A stretch of 26,952 bases of DNA from Blastomyces gilchristii SLH14081. Lineage: Eukaryota; Ascomycota; Eurotiomycetes; Onygenales; Ajellomycetaceae. The DNA lies in the NCBI RefSeq assembly GCF_000003855.2, contig NW_003101682.1, forward strand, positions 6,454,150 through 6,481,101, given 5' to 3'. The translations under genes and the position numbers were made by a program. This document shows, piece after piece, positions 20,300 through 26,952 of this stretch (positions within the stretch are counted from its first letter, which is position 1; every line of letters begins with the position of its first letter). Under the pieces are notes generated by a model. The model made no database searches, was not told the origin of the DNA, and was given only the letters and a program-made list of their open reading frames with translations.

Positions 20300-20609
20300 T
20301 GTAAGAGGCCTACGCTGAATAGATCAGTATAATATTGATAGATCTTATATAACAAAGAGAAAAACATTAGAGAAGGAAAAGAAAGAGAAAGTGCAAGAAT
20401 CAGTGATTGAAGTGAATATTTATACATGTATGTAATAGTGTACGCAGTGAAGCTTCAGAGCGGAAGAATCTATACATGTTAGTAGCAGCTGAGGATCAGC
20501 AATCAAGAATGACTGAGAATCAGAGTGTACATGTTTGAGAATGAAGCAGTTGAAATCTGTGAAGTGTAATAGAATAGTCTATATGATTGATCAGGTGCAG
20601 CTCATCACA
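20300..20609 (-). repeat. Gypsy-2 3' LTR (310 bp)
   Basis: On the plus strand it runs TGTAAGAGGCCTACGCTGAA to CATCACA, so the element strand begins TGTGATGAG and ends CTTACA (TG...CA ends). It aligns with 24360-24726 but lacks one ~57-bp internal unit. It is poor in CpG compared with the other LTR. Confidence 0.9.
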
Positions 20610-20612
20610 TTA

Positions 20613-20630
20613 GCTCCCTTCTTCAAGAAG
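20613..20630 (-). promoter_or_regulatory. Polypurine tract of Gypsy-2
   Basis: The minus strand reads GAAGAAGGGAGC directly before the stop codon and the 3' LTR. In LTR retrotransposons this purine run primes plus-strand DNA synthesis. It overlaps the last codons of pol. Confidence 0.65.
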
Positions 20631-20775
20631 CAGTTCTCATTTGTCAAGAACCGCTGTTTCAGATAATACGGAACTCAGAGTCCAGGTCAGTTGATCATAG
20701 CTGACTCATTTCATGAGATATTGCCGGCTGCGGCCGCGGCCGCGGGGTCTCTTATCAAGAATATTCTCAATCTCT
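20630..20775 (-). other. Chromodomain at the integrase C-terminus, with a GC-rich Arg/Gly linker
   Basis: After E-E-D-N-E-L-E comes a linker R-P-R-G-R-G-R-S-R-Q, then Y-L-M-K-stop-V-S-Y and T-W-T-L, followed by A-V-L-D-K-stop-E-L. This follows the family's YLVKWxGY..TWEP...LxxWE layout, with two Trp codons as TGA and one kept as TGG. Chromodomains steer chromovirus integration to heterochromatin. The linker codons (about 20722-20752) form a GCGGCCGC-type patch that kept all its CpG. Confidence 0.8.
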
Positions 20776-23700
20776 CACTCAAGCTCATTATCTTCTTCTA
20801 TGATGCCTGGTAGCTGCCAGTCAGAAGTCAGTTGAGAAGGGAATGAGTCAGTGAAAATGCAGTGAAGCAAGCTTGTGTAGAAGACATCATGAATTTCTGA
20901 TAATATGTCAAGATAATAGTTGTGACTATCTAGAACTTCTATCACTTTATACTTGATATAACAGTAATTCAGTGTACAAGATGAACATGTAATCTGTATA
21001 TTCTTAAGATTCAATCACATCAAGTCTTCTATCTTATATTATTCAGTGAAGTCTAAGTGAACATTGATTTGATTCTCTTAATCTTGTTTCACAGTTGTCA
21101 TGAAGGCCTCTGCTCAATCACAGATATCTTAGAGCTTTATTACTATATTATCAGTGATCTGAATCAGACTGTGAGAGTTCAGTATGAACTGTGTGATATC
21201 TAGAAGATTCAACATCTTCATGTGATAACTGTGTGTAAGAAAGAACAGACTTATATCTGTTAAAATAATATCTTATTCATTGATAGTGATCTCTGTGTGT
21301 AGAAGCAGATCATGTCAATCATCTTATAAGTGATTACAGAACTTATGAAGATAGTTCTTTACAGTCTGAATTATTCATTCTGATATATCATTGATCTCAG
21401 AGTGATAGACAGTTAACAGACAGTGTATAATCTTGAGAACTTAACAGATTCTTGTTTAGAGAGTGCTCATGAATTAGCAGTTTTAATCTAATACTATTAA
21501 TCTCAGCAACTCATGTATCTGATAGAATGAACTCTATAAGAAGGCTTTAGCAACTTGTTCAGTATTCATCTTATTATAAGATTTCAATATTATATCTTTA
21601 CTTAGTCAGTTAATAATGATTAGAATGTTTCTATAATTCTTACTCTCAGATAAATCAACAGTAAAGTCAATTACTACATCTTATCAGATTCTATTAGAAA
21701 TATTAAGTGATTTCAGTAGATCTTTTCTACAGTTCTTTTATAAGATAATAGAGAAACAGTGATTATAGTTTCAGATAAAGCATCTGATACTGTTTAATAT
21801 CTTAGATTAATAGAACTCTCAGAAGATCATTTTATACAGTTATTCACAGTCTGAATAATCAGTTATATATAAATTATACATCTCTTGTATTATCTGAGTG
21901 TGTAAGAGTTCAGAGTGAGAGACTCAGCATTATTCACAGAATTGTAAAGTATTATTATCATTGATTAAACATTCTGAGATATCAGTTCTTACACATAATT
22001 CTGAAAGAAATCAGAGTGCTTCTTATTATACTGCTTCAGTGAGTACTTGAAGAAGTTCATCAGTTTAAGCTGCTGTATGCTATAGCTTATCTAATGTAGG
22101 TTCAGAAGAAGTTAAGATATTAGTGACAATTCTAATCAGAGAAGCATGTATAGTGCTGTGAGCTGTTTTATCTTGATTAACTAGTATCTTCAGATTTAAA
22201 AGCCAGTGCTCTCAGTTTATTCAGTAAGTATCTGTTACATTAGATGATATATCTTACTCTCATTATAAGAGAGCATCTGTCATCAAGTTCTGACTGTCAG
22301 AACAGTAGTGTATTATAAAATGAAAGCAGCTTAAGAACTCAGATCATCATATCTGTTATTCAGTGAGTTTACAGATAGTTATAAAGTATTTGAGATTCTT
22401 ATAATCTATGACTATCTTAAATTTGAAGATACTTTGAAGTTCAGAGTCTTATTCTTCTAAATAGCATACAATCATAAGAAGTTTCTTATCATAGATCTCA
22501 TAATTACATTCAGTGAGACTCAGTTTCTTAGACATGAAGATATATGATCATAGAACATCTTTATTATCATATTACAATATTACTTCTTCTATTACATAGT
22601 CAGAGAAATCAGCTTCAATAACTGTCTCATGATCAGAATTGAATATTATCAGTAGAGAGATATTAATAAACATCTTCTTTATCTATGTAAATGCAGCTTC
22701 AGTATCTGCTGATTATTGAAATACTGAGTCTTTCTTAGTAAGTTCTATAAGTGATCTTATAATATCTGAGAAGTTTGATATAAATCACTGATAAAAGTTA
22801 GTAAATTCAATGAAGCTTTATACATCTTTCACAGTGTACAGAGTCTTTCATTCAAGAATAGTAGAGATTCTCTCAGAATTCATTCAAATTCTCTTACCAG
22901 CTTCTATAATGAAACCTAAGTATTTAGTACTCTTGACTTCAAAATCACACTTGTCAATATCAATTAATAGTTCTGCTTCTCATAGTTATTATAATACTCT
23001 TTATACATACTCTTGATATTCTTTTCTGAATTTATCAGTGAAGATGAGAATATTATCTAAATAAGCAGATACAAATTCATTAAGAAAGTCTCAGAGTGCT
23101 CAGTTGATATACTTCTGAACAATACTGAGAGTATTGATCAGTTCAAAGAGTGTGACTACTTATTCAAAGAGATTATATTATGTTCAGAATGCTGTAAGCT
23201 ACTCATCTTCTTCAGTGATACAGATCTTATGAAACACAGTAATGACATCTAACTTTGTAAATCATTAAACTTGTTTAATGTAAGCTAGAGTTTCATTGAT
23301 AAGAGATAAAGAATAACAGTCTTTCTTTATTAATCTATTCAATTCTCAATAATTCACACAGAATCAGAGTTCTTCATCTGGTTTCTTTGTAAAGAGAATA
23401 GAGGCTGCAGTGAAAGAGTTGCTAATGTATATGAATTCTTTATTCAACAGATCATTGAGTGTCTTTCAAAGAAGAAGAAGTTCATCTCAAGATTGATTAT
23501 CTGCTTCTAGAATCTTGATGTTGAAGTCAGAAATAAATGTTATAAGAGAAGTGTTTCTCTGTCAGATACTCTGTAATCAATCTAACACTTTCTGTTGCAT
23601 GGCAGTGTCTCAGAACAGAATATCAAGATGTTTGATAATATTATCAGATATTCACAATGCTGATTCACATGCTTTTATTCATGAATGAAACTTCTGTTTC

Positions 23701-23799
23701 ATACAATTCTTCAATTGTTCATTGATATATCAATCTTGATTGATTAATAAACTGATGATATCTTCATCTACACTCAGTTTCGTGAGAATTTCCATCCTT

Positions 23800-24359
23800 C
23801 ATGATGAGTAGAGAGTGAGATTGAAAGTATTGAAATATACAGAAGCATCTAAGTGTGTCTTCAGTGCTTTTATATTCAATTCTGTAGGTGTTGAAATTGT
23901 ATGAGTTAATCATTGAATCTCTTCATATTGAAGTTATTGAGTTGCATACATATCAGCTATTTATTATTGTTATAATTTCAACATTGCTCAGAGTCACTGT
24001 GGTATCATGTCTATACTCGCGTTCAAGAGTTTCATATTATCATTAGACATGATTATATCAATCATCAGATGTGTAATTATATGAATATCTCATATGTCTG
24101 AGATATCAGAACTCTCAGATCTTTCACTGATATTCTCTTATAAGATCTTACTCTCTTTGTAAGATCTTATTACAGGGTCAGAGTGACTGATGAGTAAGCT
24201 TCTATTCAGAGACTCAGTGTCTGCTTAACTGTTTGACTGTTTCTCTATTTCTTATACATTGTTACATGTTCAGATATCTTTCAATGAATAATTGTTTCTA
24301 ATGAGGAGATAATATGTGAATAATTGTTTCTAATAAGAAGATAATGAACATTTTTCTAG
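23800..24359 (-). other. Gypsy-2 5' interior where Gag should be; nothing recognised
   Basis: A minus-strand frame from an ATG near 24050 (M-S-N-D-N-M-K-L-L-N-A-S) continues with TGA stops towards RT, but shows no capsid pattern, zinc knuckle or protease motif. No clear tRNA-complementary primer-binding site follows the 5' LTR, where the minus strand reads CTAGAAAAATG. A short duplicated motif, TAATTGTTTCTAAT, occurs at about 24290 and 24322. Gag has probably been lost by deletion. Confidence 0.5.
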
Positions 24360-24726
24360 TGTAAGAGGCCTACACTGAATAGATCAGTATAATATTATAG
24401 GTCTTATATAATAAAGAGAAAAATGTTAGAGAAGGAAAGAAAGAGAAAGTGTGAGAATCAGTGATCAGAGTGAATATTTATACATGTATATGATGATGTA
24501 TGCAGTGAAGCTTCAGAGTGGAAGAATCTATACATGTTCATGGCGGCCGAGGATCGGTGATCGAGAATGGCCGAGAATCGGAGTGTACACATTCGAGAAT
24601 GAAGCGGTTGAATCGGCGATTGAGAATGGCTGAGAATCGGAGCATACGCGTTCGAGAATGAAGCGGTTGGAATCTGTGGAGTGTAACAGAATAGTCTATA
24701 TGATTGATCGGGCGCAGCCCGCCACA
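24360..24726 (-). repeat. Gypsy-2 5' LTR (367 bp), partly CpG-retaining
   Basis: On the plus strand it runs TGTAAGAGGCCTACACTGAA to CCCGCCACA; on the element strand it starts TGTGGCGGGCTGCGC. A ~59-bp unit beginning GAGAATGG is present twice (24563-24621 and from 24622), which explains the length difference from the 3' LTR. Its half from 24539 onward keeps many CpG and GG, while the other half is depleted. Open frames at 24451-24772 on both strands are products of this repeat, not genes. Confidence 0.9.
24563..24670 (-). repeat. Tandem duplication of ~59 bp inside the Gypsy-2 5' LTR
   Basis: GAGAATGGCCGAGAATCGG at 24563 and GAGAATGGCTGAGAATCGG at 24622 start two near-identical units, each with TTCGAGAATGAAGCGGTTG. 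The 3' LTR has only one unit. Confidence 0.85.
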
Positions 24727-24894
24727 AGAAACAACAAGTGCTTGAAATACAGAAACTTGAAAAAGCAAGCAAGATTCTTGAAAAGCAGTATCTGAATGAG
24801 ATGAATGAAGAAGTTCTGTTAATTCTTCATACTCAGGCTAGACAACTACAGAAGATGATTAAGTTCAAACTTGGAATTTCAAACACAGTTTAAA
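24727..24894 (+). pseudogene. Short coiled-coil coding fragment next to the Gypsy-2 LTR
   Basis: Open on the plus strand from the LTR boundary to a stop at about 24892. The product (K-Q-Q-V-L-E-I-Q-K-L-E-K-A-S-K) is a charged helix with Leu/Ile spacing like a coiled coil. No family is recognised. Coiled-coil tails occur at the C-terminus of several fungal transposases, so this may be the end of one cut off by the LTR; that is a guess. A pyrimidine-rich run with (TTC)n follows at 24938-24970. Confidence 0.35.
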
Positions 24895-24974
24895 AAATAT
24901 TGAAAATTTCTAGTATAATCACTGACTCTTCATCTTACTCTTCTTTTTTTTTTCTACTTCTTCTTCTTCTTTAA

Positions 24975-26250
24975 ATTAGAAGAAAATATATGCTCAAGCA
25001 GCTGAATCTACTGTCTCTAAACCTGCTGTCTCAAAACCTGCTTAAAATTCTGAGAAAACTGAGAAGAATACTGCTCATACTTCTATTCATAGAAAAGTGA
25101 AGAAAAAAATATAAAAAGAGAAAACCTTTCAAATCTTCAGAAATAGAAGATCTATTCTCAAAGTCTCAAATCAGGATATCTTATAAAGAAACAAGCTAAA
25201 CTCAAACCTCATTTTCAGAATCAGATATGAAATTAATCAGCAGTTCTTTTCTCAGTTAATAACTGATATTGAAGTTCAAAAATCAGTTATAGCTTCAATT
25301 GAGTCATTCTTCTTTAAAAACTTCATTATTCTGACTACAATGTCTGAATTTAGTGTAGAATTCCTTATTCAGAATAAGAATCTCTGAAAATCAGTAGTAG
25401 AATCTTTGTTAAATATAATAATTCTATCTGAGAGATATGAAAAGTGAGATAAATTCATTCTTTATAATATTTCAGTTGAAATTTTTGACTGTGAAGAAGA
25501 AATACTACTTCTTAAAAATAAATTAGAAGAATATAACTCTATTTAACTGAGAAAAAAGCCTGTATAACTAAATTCAATTGAGTTCAGATAAAGTAGAAGA
25601 AATACCTCTGTTCTAGTATATATAAAAATACTTAAACAGTCAAAGATCTCTGAAGTAAGAGTAGCAGATTTGAAAATAAGAGTTCATGAAAACAAAGACT
25701 CAAGAATAAATCTCAAAGCTCAAACACAGTGTTCAAACTGTCAAAGATATGAATACTTTGCAATCTCATATTTTAGAGACTCAAAATATGCATTCTATAT
25801 CAGAGATCATAAAACTAGTGAGTATAAATATGAAACATACTTAAAAAGAGACAAAATATAATAACACACTCTGCTTAAATGCTCTAATTATAAAGAAAAA
25901 CATACATCTAGCTCAAAAGAATGTATATTTACTTTAAGAACTCAAAAGAACTGAAGAAAAGATGAAGCTCAAAGTAAATTTAAAACTGAAGAGAATAGTT
26001 AAGTCAGTAAACTTATAACTATAAGCTTAAAAAGAAGAAACTCTCAACTATCTAAATCTTCAAACTTCAATTCTTCTGCTAAATATAAATAGAATTTGAA
26101 TTCTCAAACTTCTGTTAAGATTAGAGAATTGAGAAATGACTCTGATAATAAACTAGATATAATGCAAGCAGTTGAGATTTCTACTTTTCAGAATAGTTAT
26201 AATTTACAATCTGATAATAGTGATTAGATTCTACTCTAATCTCTTTTAAT
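24975..26250 (+). pseudogene. Tad-like LINE ORF1 remnant with CCHC zinc knuckles
   Basis: ORF1 proteins of Tad/I-type LINEs bind the element RNA. The plus strand reads coherently past stops from about 24985 (A-A-E-S-T-V-S-K-P-A) to 26250. The N-terminal part is Lys/Ser-rich. At about 25728-25925 there are knuckle-like repeats: C-S-N-C-Q-R-Y-E-Y-F, then a second block with several expected Cys and His as Tyr (Y-A-F-Y-I-R-D-H-K-T), and a third, K-C-S-N-Y-K-E-K-H-T-S-S-S-K-E-C. The tail is Ser/Asn/Gln-rich. An uninterrupted piece survives at 25670-25861. The start is not certain because the 5' end abuts the coiled-coil scrap and Gypsy-2. Placement as Tad-like rests on the triple-knuckle pattern and the endonuclease that follows. 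Confidence 0.72.
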
Positions 26251-26269
26251 ATAAATATACAATAAAAAC

Positions 26270-26952
26270 AATAAAAAAAGTTTAAAAACTCTTCAAAAAT
26301 CACATTTATTCAAAATAATATGAATAGAAACTCAAATTGTATTTATTCTTGTCTTTAAATTGTATTTGAATAAAAGATTGATTTTATACTGCTTCAGAAG
26401 CTGAATTTTGATACTGAGTAAAAATATATCATTTCTCATTCAAGCTACTACTGCTTTCTATCTCAAAAGTCTGAGATAAAGTCAAGAGTAGTGATCTATG
26501 AAAGAAAGAGATCAAGATATTAATTTAATCTAAGATTTAATATCATGTCTGACTCTGATATTCTGATAAGTAATATTATAGATAAAGAGAATGAGTTTGA
26601 TACTATACAGCTTATCAATATCTATAATGAAAAGTTATTGAAGAAAAATAACAATATCTGAATAATTAATAGAGAGTTTCTGAACATAACTTCATTAAGA
26701 AACTCTATAATTATAGAAGATTTTAATACACATCATCTCTGATGAAATTCAGAATGTAAAAGAGCAGTAAGAGCTGATAATCTGATTGAATGAATTTTTG
26801 AGTATTTAATAGATTTAGTTAACAAGTCTGATCAATAAACATTCTTTAGAAAGATATGAAATAAAAATCAATTATAGATCTAATCTTCATCTTATATAAT
26901 CTAATGAAAAAAGACTTAATAAACTGATTTATTTATTCAATGAGACATCAGA
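26270..26952 (+). pseudogene. LINE ORF2 remnant, apurinic-type endonuclease domain, runs off the window
   Basis: The endonuclease nicks target DNA to prime reverse transcription. Plus-strand reading past stops gives a hydrophobic core around 26540-26640 (S-D-S-D-I-L-I-S-N-I, then I-N-I-Y-N). Next comes I-I-E-D-F-N-T-H-H-L-stop-stop-N at about 26710-26746, corresponding to GDFNAHHxWWN; both Trp codons are TGA and the Gly is Glu. Then R-A-D-N-L-I-E and an F-F-R-K-I stretch follow, as in Tad/I-type endonucleases. The D-F-N and H-H residues are kept. Reverse transcriptase should lie beyond 26952. Stops make this copy inactive. Confidence 0.78.

Larger units (their letters stand above)
20610..24050 (-). 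pseudogene. pol: Gypsy-2 pol remnant: RT, RNase H, integrase, chromodomain
   Basis: Minus-strand reading, N to C. RT spans about 23450-22800, with T-K-K-P-D-E-E-L, then A-Y-L-D-N-I-L-I-F at about 23045-23070, so YxDD reads YLDN, then K-Y-L-G-F-I-I-E-A-G. RNase H spans about 22700-22280 with I-E-A-D-F-S-D and V-I-D-Y-K-N-L; both Asp are kept. The integrase core spans about 21690-21300: first Asp near 21665, second near 21487 (family SDRG), Glu near 21398 in Y-H-S-E; all three are kept. A GPF-like C-terminal block (K-Y-K-V-I-E-V-L-D...L-D-I-L-S-E-I-H-D-V-F) lies at 20960-20860, then the chromodomain. It ends at TAA 20612-20610. In-frame stops are mostly TGA. An open frame survives at 20775-21014. 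Confidence 0.87.
20300..24726 (-). mobile_element. Ty3/Gypsy chromovirus (Gypsy-2), 4.4 kb, two LTRs, Gag not seen
   Basis: Two direct LTRs (20300-20609 and 24360-24726) enclose a 3.75-kb interior read on the minus strand. From the 5' side: ~560 bp of unidentified sequence, then RT, RNase H, integrase and chromodomain, with the stop codon touching the 3' LTR. RT-RH-IN order plus a C-terminal chromodomain identifies a chromovirus of the Ty3/Gypsy group. The interior is short for the group because Gag and protease are missing or unrecognisable. Flanking 5-mers (ATATC left, AGAAA right) do not match, so a simple target duplication is absent. Stops, mainly TGA, make it inactive. Confidence 0.87.
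24975..26952 (+). mobile_element. Non-LTR retrotransposon (LINE, Tad-like), 5' part
   Basis: ORF1 followed by an ORF2 endonuclease on the same strand, in the usual order. It continues past the right edge. It is somewhat less depleted of CC than Gypsy-1, though still full of stops. It could be the type of machinery that mobilised the (AAT)-tailed retroposon in hAT-2, but no 3' end is visible here to compare. Confidence 0.75.

Noticed and set aside
24451..24772. Three overlapping frames of 60-104 codons
   Set aside because: All lie in the CpG-rich part of the Gypsy-2 LTR and reflect its tandem duplication.
1..26952. A genetic code in which TGA means Trp (mitochondrial-type DNA)
   Set aside because: Reading TGA as Trp lengthens many frames, but TAA and TAG also interrupt them, catalytic residues are changed as well, and Ty3/Gypsy, hAT and LINE elements are nuclear. 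GpG-context mutation of TGG explains the TGA.

Overview
The window looks like a transposon graveyard from the AT-rich compartment of a fungal nuclear genome, most likely a filamentous ascomycete (a lineage inference). Nearly every coding trace is a mobile element, and every one is broken by dense C-to-T/G-to-A change of the kind caused by repeat-induced point mutation (RIP). CpG and CpC/GpG are almost absent, while CpA/TpG and GpC remain common. At several conserved Trp positions the codon has become TGA. I found no intact host gene, no rRNA, no functional tRNA, no CRISPR array and no bacterial-type operon or ribosome-binding signals.

Layout. (1) 1-2721 and 8491-about 9990, minus strand: one Ty3/Gypsy element (Gypsy-1) carrying Gag, protease, reverse transcriptase, RNase H and the start of integrase, running off the left edge. 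(2) 2722-8490: a 5.77-kb hAT-type DNA transposon (hAT-1) with an 8-bp target duplication, inserted inside the Gag zinc-knuckle codons of Gypsy-1. (3) About 10091-13066: a segment bounded by inverted ~146-bp repeats ('R' repeats), with unidentified coding-like traces and a nested 506-bp hAT-derived miniature element (11352-11857, 8-bp duplication). (4) 13075-13169: a scrap of hAT transposase. (5) 13170-13395: part of a Gypsy-2-family LTR. (6) 13396-20219: a second hAT copy (hAT-2) inverted relative to hAT-1, so the two make a giant inverted repeat with a ~4.9-kb centre. Its transposase is split by a 1,066-bp retroposon (18277-19342) with a tRNA-like head, an (AAT)n tail and a 16-bp target duplication. 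(7) 20300-24726: a minus-strand Ty3/Gypsy chromovirus (Gypsy-2) with two LTRs, RT, RNase H, integrase and a C-terminal chromodomain, but no recognisable Gag. (8) 24727-26952: a coiled-coil scrap, then a plus-strand Tad-like LINE (ORF1 zinc knuckles and an endonuclease domain) running off the right edge.

The genes do not form a host pathway; what they record is an order of nested insertions. Gypsy-1 preceded hAT-1. hAT-2 preceded the tRNA-headed retroposon. The R-bounded segment preceded the miniature hAT. The large hAT also carries a second gene upstream of its transposase, encoding a Cys/Lys-rich zinc-cluster-like protein, seen in both copies. Small GC-rich islands (10130-10245, 13170-13393, 19265-19342, 20722-20752, 24539-24726) kept their CpG and look as if they escaped the mutation.

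Most promising for follow-up: the unusual mutation context, the hAT accessory gene, the tRNA-headed 1-kb retroposon, and the R-bounded segment.
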